From NCBI GenBank assembly GCA_001767455.1, contig MELC01000081.1, positions 1 to 64,000 of the forward strand: DNA of 64,000 nucleotides. Direction: 5' to 3'. This document shows positions 8,888 through 18,708 of the stretch, in pieces. Within the stretch, counting starts at the first letter, position 1, and each line of letters starts with the position of its first letter. The position numbers were made by a program, and so were the translations under genes. Source of the stretch: Acidobacteria bacterium RIFCSPLOWO2_12_FULL_66_21. Lineage in GTDB: Bacteria > Acidobacteriota > Vicinamibacteria > Vicinamibacterales > 2-12-FULL-66-21. The notes beneath the pieces were generated by a model. That model was not told where the DNA came from and did not search any database. It worked only from the letters and a program-made list of their open reading frames with translations.

Positions 8888-8915
8888 GATATGTCGTGCC
8901 GCGACCTAGTGTCAA
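8885..8915 (-). promoter_or_regulatory. promoter and CACGA-N4-TCGTG dyad of the padR remnant
   Basis: On the minus strand TTGACA (8910-8915) is followed 17 bp later by a weak ATATCG -10 element that lies inside a perfect 5-4-5 palindrome at 8885-8898. The palindrome would overlap RNA polymerase at the -10, as expected for an autorepressing PadR protein. Confidence 0.45.
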
Positions 8916-8930
8916 GAGGGTGGAATCGGT

Positions 8931-9674
8931 TCAGGGGCCGGTCGCGCGTCGCTCGATGGCGCGCAGCAACATCCGGCGGATGAGTGCGCTGCCGGGATAG
9001 ATCAGCCGCCAATAGACGGCAAATCGGCGACGCGCGGAGGGACTGTTCGCGAACACGCGCGTCTCGGTCGAGACGACCGAGCCGCCCGCGCCGTCCGGAG
9101 TCACGCGAGTGCTCATCGCGGCCAGGGCATATCCGGGAGGCAACGCCTTGTGAAAGATCGCGGGTGTCAACGGCTCGCGCGGTCCCGGCGGGCGCCCGAC
9201 GATGGTGCCGACGACGGACTCTCGGGGTGGGTCGTCGGCGAGCGCCACGAAGGTGCTGTGGATCGCGATATCGTGCAGCGACTCGTACGACGCGGCCGCC
9301 TTCTGCACGCTCGGAGGCAGCGACCGCCCGCCGCCGCGGATCGCAATCAGCGTCCGAAACAGGAAGATCTCGTCGGGCCGTACCCGGTTCATCACCTCGA
9401 ACACGCGCGCCGGCGGGGCGGCGACGTGGATCGTGTGGACCTCACTGAACTGCCAGACCGGCATGAACTCATCAAGGTGCGTCCGGACGTGCGCGGCCCG
9501 CGACTCCGGCGCCGGCAGGATCAGGCCGATGACGGCAAGCAGCACGCCCGCGCCCGCCACGCCGGCTCCACGGCGGCGCGTCGTGAGCCCGAGCCGCCGG
9601 ACAGGCTTCACCACTGTCACCAGTCCGGCGAGCGCGATGACGAGGCCGAGGTAGACAATCGCGGAACCGGCCAT
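8931..9674 (-). CDS. membrane-anchored SRPBCC (START-like) protein
   Basis: 247 aa from an ATG at 9674; an extension to 9725 is possible but less likely. Two N-terminal hydrophobic helices (about 3-21 and 35-53, AGVAGAGVLLAVIGLILPAP) anchor it in the membrane. From about residue 68 it has VHTIHVAAPPARVFEVMNRV, the first strand and helix of the SRPBCC ligand-binding fold, and it closes with STETRVFANSPSARRRFAVY and WRLIYPGSALIRRMLLRAI. Such domains bind hydrophobic ligands. No catalytic function can be assigned. It is transcribed alone, divergently from the intact padR. Confidence 0.65.
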   Translation of the reverse strand: MAGSAIVYLGLVIALAGLVTVVKPVRRLGLTTRRRGAGVAGAGVLLAVIGLILPAPESRAAHVRTHLDEFMPVWQFSEVHTIHVAAPPARVFEVMNRVRPDEIFLFRTLIAIRGGGRSLPPSVQKAAASYESLHDIAIHSTFVALADDPPRESVVGTIVGRPPGPREPLTPAIFHKALPPGYALAAMSTRVTPDGAGGSVVSTETRVFANSPSARRRFAVYWRLIYPGSALIRRMLLRAIERRATGP

Positions 9675-9800
9675 GACACTTATTGTGTCGCACCTCGACG
9701 CCTGCGGAAAAGGCGATCCGCGCAATCGTTGCCGAACGCGCCGGTTTCGACGCAGCCAGAAAGCGCAACCAACCGTTCCGTGCGCGCCGTCGTCATATGA

Positions 9801-9830
9801 CTTGACAGTAAATATATTTGTAATCTACTT
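9801..9830 (+). promoter_or_regulatory. padR promoter with AAATATATTT palindrome
   Basis: TTGACA at 9802-9807 and TACTTA about 18 bp downstream form a plausible promoter ending about 10 bp before the padR ATG (9838). AAATATATTT at 9810-9819, inside the spacer, is self-complementary. The 15-mer starting at 9801 recurs in inverse orientation at 2088-2102 in front of the older ADOP remnant. Confidence 0.45.
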
Positions 9831-9837
9831 AGTTGCC

Positions 9838-10203
9838 ATGGCCCGTGCCCGGCCGGCCGCCGATCCCCGTTCTTTTCTGCCGTTGACGCCGCTCGCGTTT
9901 CAGGTGCTGCTCGCCCTGGCCGACGAGGCGCTTCATGGTTACGCGATCATCCGCGAAGTCGGCGAGCGCACGGCCGGGCTCGTTCGCCTGCGTACGGGCA
10001 CGCTCTACACGCTGCTCCAGCGCCTTGCCGACGAGGGTCTCGTCGAGGAGTCAGACGCGCGGCCGCAGCCATCGGAAGACGACCAACGGCGGCGGTACTA
10101 CCGGATGACGGAACTGGGCCGCCACGTGCTGACAGCGGAAGCCCGCCGCCTGGAGGCGCTCGTCGGCGAGGCGCGTCGCAAGCGCGTGCTGGGAAGAGCA
10201 TGA
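9838..10203 (+). CDS. PadR-family transcriptional regulator
   Basis: 121 aa. The winged-helix domain is complete: FLPLTPLAFQVLLALADEAL, HGYAIIREVGERT, VRLRTGTLYTLLQRLADEGL, RRRYYRMTELGRHVLTAE, and a C-terminal dimerisation helix ending ARRKRVLGRA. It is probably an autorepressor of its own operon, binding the AT-rich promoter just upstream. Its stop overlaps the ATG of the ADOP permease by 4 bp, so the two are co-translated. This is the only intact copy among three PadR genes in the first 10 kb. Confidence 0.92.
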   Translation: MARARPAADPRSFLPLTPLAFQVLLALADEALHGYAIIREVGERTAGLVRLRTGTLYTLLQRLADEGLVEESDARPQPSEDDQRRRYYRMTELGRHVLTAEARRLEALVGEARRKRVLGRA

Positions 10204-12965
10204 GCCTCGTGCGTTTCTTCGAGCACGCCTGTCGCGCGCTCGTGTCCCTTGCGCCGCCGGCGCATCGCCGGAAGTGGGGCGACGAGGCCGTGGCGACCGT
10301 GCGGTTGGTCTGCGTCGATGCCGATCGTCGTCGTGGTTCGGCAGGCGTGATGGCTCAGGGCCTGCTCGAACTGGCCGACGTCGCGCGGTCGATCGTCTGG
10401 CTGCGTCTGGGACGGACGCCGCGAGTGACCGGCGGCCTGCCGCCATCGAACCGCCGGGGCCGCGCCCGTTACGAACGAGGCACGCACACACGAGGGACAC
10501 TGATGCACACGCTCGCTCACGATCTCCGGTTGGCCGTTCGCAGCCTGCTGGGCAGCCGCACCCACACGGCGATTGCCGTGGCGACACTCGCGCTCGGCAT
10601 CGGCATCAACTCCGCCGTCTTCTCCATCCTCGACTCGATCCTGCTCCGTCCCCTGCCGTTCAAGGACGCCGATCGGCTTGTCATCCTGTCGAGCTACAAC
10701 GTCTCCGGGAAATTCACGTTCGAGGGCATGAAGAGCTCCCTCATGCTCGAGTGGCGCAAACAGACCGACCTGTTCGATCGCGTCGAGAGCTTCGAGCGCT
10801 CGTCGTTCGTCTATACGGACCCGAGCGGGTCGGAAATGGTCGCGGGCGCCTCGATCAGCCCCGGCCTGCTGTCGATGCTGGGTGTGGCGCCGAGGGCGGG
10901 GCGGCTGTTCACGGAGCAGGACGGCCGGGGCGGCACGGATCACCTCGTGATCATCAGCGAGCGCTTCCGGCGATCGCATCTGCAGGGAGATCCCGCGGCG
11001 GTCGGTCGCGACATCACCCTCGACGGCCAGCCCTACACCATCGTCGGCATCCTGCCTGAATGGTTCAGATTCCCCGATGCACTGTACGACCTGTGGCTGC
11101 CGTGGAACGCCGCCGCCCCGCCGCCTCCGGGATCGAGCCCGCAGCGGACCTCACTCCATCCGCAGGTCGTGCCCCTGGCTCGGGTGAAACCGGGTGTCCT
11201 GCTGCCTCAGGCTCTCGAGCAAGTCATCGCGCGCGGTGTCGCACTCAACCGCGCGTCTGGCGGCGACGGCCGGGAGTCGGCGAAGGCGTATCAGCCGGGC
11301 TCGCTGGTCAACGCCAGCACGAAGACGTCGCTGATGGTCCTTGGCGGCGCGGTGAGTTTCCTGTTGCTCATCATGTGTGCCAACATCGCGAACCTCGCGC
11401 TCTCGCGAGCGATGCCGCGCGCTCGCGATTGCGCGGTCCGTGCCGCCCTGGGCGCGTCTCGGGCCGATCTCGTGCGCGAGACGCTCGTCGAGAACCTGAC
11501 GATCGGCCTGCTCGGTGCGATCGCCGGTTGCGGCGTGGCGGCGGTCGGGATCCGGATGACTCTGGCCGTGATGCCGTCGGACATGACGATCGCCAGCTAC
11601 AACCCCGTGGCGCTCGATGGGCGCGTACTCGGGTTGACGATCGCAATCGGCCTGGCCACCGCGCTGCTCTTTGGTCTGCCGCCGGCGCTGGTCGCATCGC
11701 GCGCGTCGGTCATCGACGTGCTGCGGCGCGATTCGCGCTCCTCAACGGGCTCCGCGCTGGCGCGACGCCTGCGCTCCGCGCTCGTCGTGGCCGAGGTCAG
11801 CCTCGCGATCGTGCTGCTCGTCGGCGCGGCGCTGATGACGCGCAGTTTCATGAAACTGCAGGCCGTGGACAAGGGACTCGATCCGACGGGCCTCATCGCG
11901 ATGCGCGTCAGCTTGCCGAGGGCGGGGTACGCCGACGCCACCACACAGGACCGGTTCATGGCGGACGCGATGGAGCGCATTCGCACAGTGCCCGGCGTAC
12001 TCGGCGTGACCACGGGCGCTGTGCCGCCCGAGATGGCCGGGGTCAGGTTCGGTCAGATCGAATTCGCGCACACGCCCGGCGAAAAGGCCGCGATGCAGAT
12101 CATGCCGGCCTACGAAGTGCCCGCCGACTTCTTCGCGACCCTCGGCATCAGGCTCACCAAAGGGCGCACGTTCGGCGAGGGAGACCCGGAGGGTGCGGTC
12201 ATCATCAGCCAGAACTTCGCCCGCAAACACTGGCCGGACGGGAACGCCGTCGGCGGACGCTTTCGATGGGTGAAGGACGAGACGTGGCTGACCGTGATCG
12301 GCGTGGCCACCACGGTTCGCCAGGGCGCGCTCGCCGATAGCGGCCGCCGCGACCAGGCCCAGATGTATATGCCGATCGGACACGGTGCCAGTCTCGCGCG
12401 GCCGGTCGGGCCATCGTCGACGATTGCCGATTCACGGACCATTGTCGTGCGCGCTGTGAATCCTGCCGCCGTGATCGCCCGGTTACCGCAGGCCGTTCAC
12501 GACGTCGATCCGCACGTGGTCGTCGGGAAGCGCAGCCTGGTCGAGCATCTCTTCTCAGATGCGATCGCGCGGCCGCGCATCGTGTTCCTCATGATGAGCG
12601 TGTTCGCGGCGTTCGGTCTCGCGCTGGCCGCCGCGGGCATCTACGGTGTGTTGTCGTGCCTCGTGGCGCAGCGGCTGCGCGAGATCGGCATTCGACTCGC
12701 GCTTGGCGCCAGTCCACGCCAGGTCGGACGGCTGATTCTGCAGAACGGATTGGGCTTGACGGTCACGGGCCTGGTGGTGGGCATCGGCCTGGCGCTGATG
12801 CTCGTGCGTGTGATGCGCACGCTACTGTACGAGGTCGAGCCCTCCGATCCCGTTTCGGTGGCGCTCGTAGCGGGTGTGTTGCTGGCCACGGCATTCGCGG
12901 CGTCCTGGAAACCCGCGCGCCGTGCCATGCGCGTCGACCCGGTGAGTCTGCTCCGTGAAGACTGA
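10200..12965 (+). CDS. ADOP-family (MacB/FtsX-like) orphan ABC permease
   Basis: 921 aa, full length. A cytoplasmic N-terminal region (1-105) is followed by the first helix (TAIAVATLALGIGINSAVFS), INSAVFSILDSILLRPLPFK, a periplasmic MacB_PCD domain (about 145-330, with VGILPEWFRFPDAL), and a three-helix FtsX module (about 375-510). The layout then repeats with a second periplasmic domain and a second FtsX module (about 780-921, GVLSCLVAQRLREIGIRLAL). This duplicated layout defines the acidobacterial ADOP family. No partner ATPase is encoded nearby. The function is unknown; transport or mechanical signalling across the envelope is likely. Confidence 0.9.
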   Translation: MSLVRFFEHACRALVSLAPPAHRRKWGDEAVATVRLVCVDADRRRGSAGVMAQGLLELADVARSIVWLRLGRTPRVTGGLPPSNRRGRARYERGTHTRGTLMHTLAHDLRLAVRSLLGSRTHTAIAVATLALGIGINSAVFSILDSILLRPLPFKDADRLVILSSYNVSGKFTFEGMKSSLMLEWRKQTDLFDRVESFERSSFVYTDPSGSEMVAGASISPGLLSMLGVAPRAGRLFTEQDGRGGTDHLVIISERFRRSHLQGDPAAVGRDITLDGQPYTIVGILPEWFRFPDALYDLWLPWNAAAPPPPGSSPQRTSLHPQVVPLARVKPGVLLPQALEQVIARGVALNRASGGDGRESAKAYQPGSLVNASTKTSLMVLGGAVSFLLLIMCANIANLALSRAMPRARDCAVRAALGASRADLVRETLVENLTIGLLGAIAGCGVAAVGIRMTLAVMPSDMTIASYNPVALDGRVLGLTIAIGLATALLFGLPPALVASRASVIDVLRRDSRSSTGSALARRLRSALVVAEVSLAIVLLVGAALMTRSFMKLQAVDKGLDPTGLIAMRVSLPRAGYADATTQDRFMADAMERIRTVPGVLGVTTGAVPPEMAGVRFGQIEFAHTPGEKAAMQIMPAYEVPADFFATLGIRLTKGRTFGEGDPEGAVIISQNFARKHWPDGNAVGGRFRWVKDETWLTVIGVATTVRQGALADSGRRDQAQMYMPIGHGASLARPVGPSSTIADSRTIVVRAVNPAAVIARLPQAVHDVDPHVVVGKRSLVEHLFSDAIARPRIVFLMMSVFAAFGLALAAAGIYGVLSCLVAQRLREIGIRLALGASPRQVGRLILQNGLGLTVTGLVVGIGLALMLVRVMRTLLYEVEPSDPVSVALVAGVLLATAFAASWKPARRAMRVDPVSLLRED

Positions 12966-12975
12966 GTGGCCCCGG

Positions 12976-13059
12976 GATAATGAACGGCTCGCCGTTCGCG
13001 CCCAACATCAGCGCGTACGAGGCCCCGTCGGAGAAACCGCCGATCGCGAGCCGCGGGCA
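12976..13059 (-). pseudogene. esterase/dienelactone hydrolase, nucleophile-elbow scrap
   Basis: The minus strand reads CPRLAIGGFSDGASYALMLG then ANGEPFI. GGFSDGASYAL matches the nucleophile elbow (GFSDG) of small alpha/beta-hydrolase esterases. Only about 28 residues remain, with stops just upstream and unrelated sequence downstream. It is a dead fragment between the permease and the first kinase. Confidence 0.5.
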
Positions 13060-13257
13060 TCACGACAACCGTAACGTCGCCCCGTCAGGTGCCGCTGGGC
13101 GTGCGGGTCATGTTCCGAGCGGCGGAATGGGCCAACGGACCGTGTATTGACGAGAGGCCGGCAGTCCGCCTATCGTCTGTGCCAGCGCGCCGCGGACACG
13201 GCACGGCAGACGCGCACGACGTAACGCACCCGGAACGGACACGTAAGGTCGCCGGTT

Positions 13258-15981
13258 ATGCTCGGCCAGACGCTGGGACGTTTCACGATCCTCGACGAGC
13301 TCGGTCGGGGCGGGATGGGCGTTGTCTACAAGGCCCACGACACGCGCCTCGATCGCGACGTCGCGCTCAAGCTCCTCCCGCCCGACCGCGTCGCCGATCC
13401 GGAGCGCCGCCGGCGCTTCGAGCAGGAAGCCAAGGCCGCCTCCGCCCTCCAGCACCCGAACATCGTCACCATCTACGACATCACACGCGAGGGCGATCGG
13501 GATGTCATCGTGATGGAGTACGTGCCGGGCAGCACGCTCGACCGCCTGATCGGCCGCAAAGGGCTCCGGCTCGGCGAGGCCCTCGGCTACTCGGTGCAGA
13601 TCGCCGACGGGTTGTCCAAGGCGCACGCGGCGGGCATCGTCCATCGGGATCTCAAACCGTCGAACGTCATGGTCTCGGGCGACGGGACCGTGAAGATTCT
13701 CGACTTCGGCCTGGCGAAGCTCTTCGAGCGGGAGCCCATGGACGCGTTGGCGCCGACCGTCACGGCGCGCCAGGCTCTCGACGGGTTCACCGACGACGGT
13801 CACATCGTCGGTACGGCGGCCTACATGTCGCCGGAGCAGGCGGAGGGAAAGAAGGTCGACAGCCGATCGGACATCTTCTCGTTTGGCTCCGTCCTGTACG
13901 AGATGGTGACCGGCCGTCGCGCGTTCCAGCGCGACACGTCGACGCGCACGCTCTCGGCCATCGTTGCCGAGGAGCCCGAGCCGGCGGGGCGGCTCGTCGC
14001 CGATCTGCCGCCCGAGCTGGAACGCGTGCTCGAACGCTGCCTCCGCAAGGACCCTCAGCGGCGGTGGCAGAGCGTGCCGGACCTTCGGGTCGTGCTGCAG
14101 GACCTGAAGGAGGACTCCGATTCCGGGAAACTGCGCGCGGTCGCGCCCGCCGCCCCTCGCCGATCGCGATGGCGCCGGTGGGTCGCGGCGGTGGCCGGCT
14201 TCGCCGTCCTCGCCGCGGCGCTCGTATGGGCGATCTCTCATCGTCCACGGTCTGCCGCCGGGATTACCGTCACCAGGATGACGTTCGACTCCAACATGAC
14301 GGGCTTCCCCACGATTTCGCAGGACGGCAGGCTGCTCGCGTACGCGTCCGATCGGGCGCAGCCCGGCAACCTCGACATCTGGATCCAGCAGGTCGCTGGC
14401 GGTCAGCCTCTTCGTCTCACCAACCATCCGGCTTTCGATGTGTCGCCTTCGTTCTCGCCGGATGGATCTCGCATCGCGTTTCGCTCGGAGCGCGACGGCG
14501 GAGGGATCTACGTCGTCGACGCCCTCGGCGGCGACGCGCGCCGGATCAGCGACCGCGGCCACTTTCCTCTGTTCTCTCCCGATGGTTCGCTGATCTGCTA
14601 CCTCGATATCCCGGCCTCGCTCGACTCCGCACTGAGCAGGATCTATCTCGTCGCCGCCCAGGGCGGCCCGCCGCAGGCGTTCCACCCGGAATTCTCTGTG
14701 CTTGGTGCGGCCCTCTTGTCACACCCCGTCTGGTCCCCTGACGGCAAGTCCCTGCTCTTCCTTGGCAGGCGCGGCCGCGATCCCAGCACCGCGGATTGGT
14801 GGATCATCCCGCTCGACGGCGGACCGCCCGTGCGCGTCGGCGCGGTGGCCGCTCTGTCGCTCAGGTTGGGATCGGTCTCCGGTTTTCCCCGTGTGTGGAC
14901 GAACGACTTCGTCTATTACGCCTCGGGAACGACCGTCGAAGGGGTGAACCTGCTTCGCGTCCCGTTCGACCGTGCGCGCCCGGCGATCACCGGCAAACCT
15001 GAGCCGCTCACCGCCGGCGCGGGAATGAAGTACAACGCCGCGCTCGCGCTCGACGGCCGCCTCGTGTTCCCCCACATGACCTGGACGCTGAACATTTGGA
15101 GCGCGGCGATCCAGTCCGATCGCGGCAAGGCCACCGGTGAACTCGAGCCGATCACCAGGGACGAAACGGTCAAGTTCAGCCCGCGGATCTCGCGAAACGG
15201 ATCCATGCTTGCGTATGCGGCCTTCAGCGGGCTCGACACGCGAGACACGGAGATTCGAATCCGGAATCTGACGAGCGGTCGCGAGACCGCACTGCCGCCG
15301 TTCGAAAGCACAATGAACCCTGTCCCGGTCTTCAGCGCCGACGGATCGGTGCTCGCGTACAGGCAGGTGACTGGCGGGCGGAGCACGTACTACATTCGGA
15401 CCCCCGGATCGGCCACCGACCGTGTGCTCTGCGAAGACTGTGGGGTGTACGCGTTCTTCACGGATCCCGCTTTCGCACTCGTGCAGTACGGGCCGCAGGA
15501 ACTCGTTCGGCAGAACGTCTCCACCGGAGCGCGGACGACGGTGCTGCACGTCGATGGCGCGTCGATTCTCGACGCGCAGCCGTCCTGGGACGATCGATGG
15601 GTGACCTACCTGCTGGGGCTGCCGAGCGGAAACGTGGCGATCTCCGTCGCGCCGCTTCGGGACCGACCCGCGCCGATCGGAGATCGGATCCTGGTGCGCG
15701 AAGACGACCACATACTCTTGGCGCCCAGATGGTCGCCAAATGGCGAGTGGCTTTACTACTTGGCAGCCAGCGACGGATTCATGTGCGTCTGGGGACAGAG
15801 GCTCGACGCGGTCTCCAGAAAACCTTCCGGGGCGCCGGTGGGCATCCTGCATCTGCACGGCAGCCGCACCATGAGCTTTCCCCTCGGTCAATGGCCTCTT
15901 GAGGTGGCGTCGGGCCGGCTGATCTTCACCCTCGGTGAGCCGAAGAGCAACATCTACATGGCGCGGCTCGACCGCTGGTGA
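13258..15981 (+). CDS. PknB-type Ser/Thr kinase with TM helix and TolB-like propeller
   Basis: 907 aa. Kinase domain 1-275: GRGGMG loop, ATP lysine K38 (VALKLL), catalytic HRDLKPSN (H129-R130-D131), [19 protein letters not shown] and RRWQSVPDL. All catalytic residues are present. A single membrane helix (about 310-330, WVAAVAGFAVLAAALVWAI) follows Arg-rich sequence. The rest is an extracytoplasmic propeller with TolB/WD40-like PD repeats: FPTISQDGRLLAYASDR, SPSFSPDGSRIAFRSERDG, FSPDGSLICYLD and APRWSPNGEWLYYLA. It probably senses an envelope ligand and phosphorylates cytoplasmic targets. A 60-bp gap separates it from the next kinase. Confidence 0.92.
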   Translation: MLGQTLGRFTILDELGRGGMGVVYKAHDTRLDRDVALKLLPPDRVADPERRRRFEQEAKAASALQHPNIVTIYDITREGDRDVIVMEYVPGSTLDRLIGRKGLRLGEALGYSVQIADGLSKAHAAGIVHRDLKPSNVMVSGDGTVKILDFGLAKLFEREPMDALAPTVTARQALDGFTDDGHIVGTAAYMSPEQAEGKKVDSRSDIFSFGSVLYEMVTGRRAFQRDTSTRTLSAIVAEEPEPAGRLVADLPPELERVLERCLRKDPQRRWQSVPDLRVVLQDLKEDSDSGKLRAVAPAAPRRSRWRRWVAAVAGFAVLAAALVWAISHRPRSAAGITVTRMTFDSNMTGFPTISQDGRLLAYASDRAQPGNLDIWIQQVAGGQPLRLTNHPAFDVSPSFSPDGSRIAFRSERDGGGIYVVDALGGDARRISDRGHFPLFSPDGSLICYLDIPASLDSALSRIYLVAAQGGPPQAFHPEFSVLGAALLSHPVWSPDGKSLLFLGRRGRDPSTADWWIIPLDGGPPVRVGAVAALSLRLGSVSGFPRVWTNDFVYYASGTTVEGVNLLRVPFDRARPAITGKPEPLTAGAGMKYNAALALDGRLVFPHMTWTLNIWSAAIQSDRGKATGELEPITRDETVKFSPRISRNGSMLAYAAFSGLDTRDTEIRIRNLTSGRETALPPFESTMNPVPVFSADGSVLAYRQVTGGRSTYYIRTPGSATDRVLCEDCGVYAFFTDPAFALVQYGPQELVRQNVSTGARTTVLHVDGASILDAQPSWDDRWVTYLLGLPSGNVAISVAPLRDRPAPIGDRILVREDDHILLAPRWSPNGEWLYYLAASDGFMCVWGQRLDAVSRKPSGAPVGILHLHGSRTMSFPLGQWPLEVASGRLIFTLGEPKSNIYMARLDRW

Positions 15982-16041
15982 CGAACGGATGATGCGGGAC
16001 ACGGGACGGGAGTAGAATCCTGGCGCGGAGTCGCCAGATCC

Positions 16042-18309
16042 ATGTCGCTTGCCGCCGGTACGCGGGTGGGTGCCTACGAGATCCTCGGCCTGCTTGGCGC
16101 CGGGGGCATGGGGGAGGTCTACCGCGCGCGCGACACGCGGCTGGCCCGCGAGGTCGCCATCAAGGTACTGCCCGATCAGGTCGCGCTTGACCGCGATCGG
16201 CTCGCCAGATTCGAGCGCGAGGCCCGGGCGCTGGCCGCGCTCGCGCATCCCAACATTCTCACTATCTACGCCTTCGAGACGGACGCCGGTCTGCCGTATG
16301 CCGTCACGGAGCTCGTCGAGGGCGAGAGCCTTCGCGCCCGCTTGTGCCGGGAACCGCTGGTGGCCGGAGACGCCGTCGAGATCGCCGCCACGATTGCCGG
16401 CGCGCTGTCGGCCGCGCATGCGCGGGGCATCGTCCATCGCGACCTCAAGCCGGAGAACGTGCTGCTCACGCCGGACGGCCGCGTGAAGGTCGTCGATTTC
16501 GGGCTGGCCGCGATCACGTCGGTGGCCGGGGGCGGCGCGCAGACCACGACCACCAATCTCGAGACGCAGCCCGGTACCGTCCTCGGCACGCCGGGCTACA
16601 TGTCGCCGGAGCAGGTCCGCGGTGAGGCCACGGATCATCGCACCGACATCTTCGCCCTCGGCTGCATCACCTACGAGCTGCTGACCGGACAGCCCGCGTT
16701 CGTCCGGCGCAGCGTTGCGGACACGCTGAGCGCGATCCTCCGAGATCCTGCGCCGGACCTGCCTGTTGCCGCCATTCCCCATCCGCGCGAGCTCCAGCAC
16801 GTAATCGCGCGCTGCCTCGAGAAGCAGCCGGACCGGCGGTTCCAGTCGGCATCGGATCTGGCCTTCGCCCTGCGTGAGCACGGCGCGACGTCTGCCCGCC
16901 CCGGCGGCGCGGCCGGCGAGGCGGCTCACAGCGATCGGCGCCCGTCGATTGCGGTGCTGCCGTTCGCGAACCTGAGCGCCGATCCCGAACAGGAGTACTT
17001 CTGCGACGGGATGGCCGAGGAGATCATCAACGCGCTCGTCCATGTCGACGGTCTGCGCGTGCTGGCGCGCACCTCCTCCTTCGCGTTCAAGGGACGGCAT
17101 GAAGACGTACGGGAAATCGGCAGGCGCCTCGACGTGGGGCTGATCATCGAAGGCAGCGTGCGGCGGTCCGGCGATCGCCTGCGGATCACCGCTCAGCTCG
17201 TGGGTGTCGGCGACGGATCCCACCTGTGGTCGGAGAAGTACGATCGCCCTGGGACCGATGTGTTCGCCGTCCAGGATGAGATCGCGCTGGCGGTCGTCGA
17301 GAACCTGAAGGTCTGCGTCCTCGCGGGAGAACGCGCCGCGATGACGCGCCGGCCGGCGATGAACCTGCGCGCGTACGACGCGTACCTGAAGGGGCTCTTC
17401 CACTGGAACCGGCTGGCGCCCGATGCGTTTCCGATGAGCTGCGAGTCGTTCGAAGAGGCGATTCGCCTCGACGCGCAGTTCGCGCCCGCATACGTGTTCC
17501 TGGCCCAGGCGCACGCGTCGCCAGCGTTCTGGGCGGACGTCGAGCCGGCGCTGGCCCTGGACAAAGCCCTTCCGCTCGTCGAGCAGGCGCTCGCGCTCGA
17601 TCCGCAGTGCGCCGAAGCGCACACCGCGCGCGGGATCCTCGCCGGCTACTTCGAATACCGGTGGGACCTGGCCGAGGAGTGCTTACGCACCGGCCTGCGC
17701 CTTGGGCCAGGCCTCGCGTTCGTGCACCTGCACCAGATGGGCCTTTCCTTCATCCGTCAGCGGACGGCGGACGCGATTCTCGAGGGGCGAATCACGCTGC
17801 GGCTCGACCCGCTGTCGCCGACGACGAGCGCGTGGGCGGCGCTCTGGCTCGCCTGCGTCGGCATGTACGATGAAGGACGGCAGCACCTGGAGGCCATCGC
17901 CGCAACGAATCCGACGTACTGGATGCCGCGCTGGAACATGGCCATTCTGCTGGCGCTTGGCGGGAAGCTGCAGGAGGCGCGCGCGGAAGCCGAAGCGGCG
18001 GTGACGCTTTCCGGTGCGGCGTCCCAGGCGCTTGCGGTGCTGGGCCCGCTGGTGTATTTGAGCGGCGACACCGTGCGCGGTGACGCCATTCATGACGAGA
18101 TGCGGCAGCGCGCGAACCTCCGCTATGTGAGCCCGACGGCGCTCGCGCTCGTGGACCTTGCGCGTGGGGACATCGAGGCTGGCGTGGCGAACGTCCTCCG
18201 GGCGAGTGAGGTCCACGATCCATCGTTGCCGTTCTGGCGCCTGAACGTCTCGCGCCTCCTGCCGTCCGATCCCCGCATCGACGACGCGCTGAAGGCGATC
18301 GGCGTCTAG
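16042..18309 (+). CDS. Ser/Thr kinase with FlgO/TolB-N-like domain and TPRs
   Basis: 755 aa. Kinase domain 1-280: LGAGGMGEVYRA, VAIK with K41, HRDLKPENVL, DFGLAA, GTPGYMSPEQVRG. Next is a domain with SIAVLPFANLSADPEQEYFC and GMAEEIINALVHVDGLRVLA (about 300-430), common in CadC- and adenylate-cyclase-linked sensors. TPR-like helical pairs follow to the C-terminus (RAYDAYLKGLFHWNRL onward). No membrane helix is evident, so it is cytoplasmic. The tail ends DDALKAIGV, a motif that recurs in a remnant at 23185-23226. Confidence 0.9.
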   Translation: MSLAAGTRVGAYEILGLLGAGGMGEVYRARDTRLAREVAIKVLPDQVALDRDRLARFEREARALAALAHPNILTIYAFETDAGLPYAVTELVEGESLRARLCREPLVAGDAVEIAATIAGALSAAHARGIVHRDLKPENVLLTPDGRVKVVDFGLAAITSVAGGGAQTTTTNLETQPGTVLGTPGYMSPEQVRGEATDHRTDIFALGCITYELLTGQPAFVRRSVADTLSAILRDPAPDLPVAAIPHPRELQHVIARCLEKQPDRRFQSASDLAFALREHGATSARPGGAAGEAAHSDRRPSIAVLPFANLSADPEQEYFCDGMAEEIINALVHVDGLRVLARTSSFAFKGRHEDVREIGRRLDVGLIIEGSVRRSGDRLRITAQLVGVGDGSHLWSEKYDRPGTDVFAVQDEIALAVVENLKVCVLAGERAAMTRRPAMNLRAYDAYLKGLFHWNRLAPDAFPMSCESFEEAIRLDAQFAPAYVFLAQAHASPAFWADVEPALALDKALPLVEQALALDPQCAEAHTARGILAGYFEYRWDLAEECLRTGLRLGPGLAFVHLHQMGLSFIRQRTADAILEGRITLRLDPLSPTTSAWAALWLACVGMYDEGRQHLEAIAATNPTYWMPRWNMAILLALGGKLQEARAEAEAAVTLSGAASQALAVLGPLVYLSGDTVRGDAIHDEMRQRANLRYVSPTALALVDLARGDIEAGVANVLRASEVHDPSLPFWRLNVSRLLPSDPRIDDALKAIGV

Positions 18310-18449
18310 CGCTATCGCGTCCCAGGCACCAACATGTCCGAGGACAGCACGTCGGACCGGCATCGGGCGGCTGATGACCTGGTCCGTCTCATCAAGGGCC
18401 TTCCAGGTCTCCCAAGCGATTCACGTCGCCGCGACGGGTGGTTGCGGGC

Positions 18450-18653
18450 GCTGCCGCTGTCGGCATCTGGCGCCAGCTCGAAGCAGCGTTCGCCAAGGGC
18501 GGCAACGCGCGGGTGACCGTGAAGCTCGATCCCGACGCGAATCATCTATTCATGAAGGCGGTCACCGGAGATTGGACGAGGGCTGCCGACTGTCAGTTGG
18601 TGGCGGACGGCTGGGACATCCAACGGACCATGGCCGTTCCGGCTGACCGTTGA
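18450..18653 (+). pseudogene. alpha/beta-hydrolase C-terminal remnant
   Basis: The frame encodes RQLEAAFAKGGNARVTVKL then DPDANHLFMKAVTG. The pattern of a helix, GGN, a strand and NHLF matches the last strand and catalytic His of prolyl-oligopeptidase-like alpha/beta hydrolases. The nucleophile domain is missing. The stretch 18310-18450 upstream shows nothing recognisable. Confidence 0.4.
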
Positions 18654-18708
18654 CTCCTCCGGCGGCGAGTGCGATCATTGAATTAGATGCAAATATGGTG
18701 AGGAACCA

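Noticed and set aside
14719..17622. 967-codon open frame antisense to two kinases
   Set aside because: GC-rich third positions leave the antisense frame open; its translation is Arg/His-rich with no domain, while the sense strand has complete kinase motifs.
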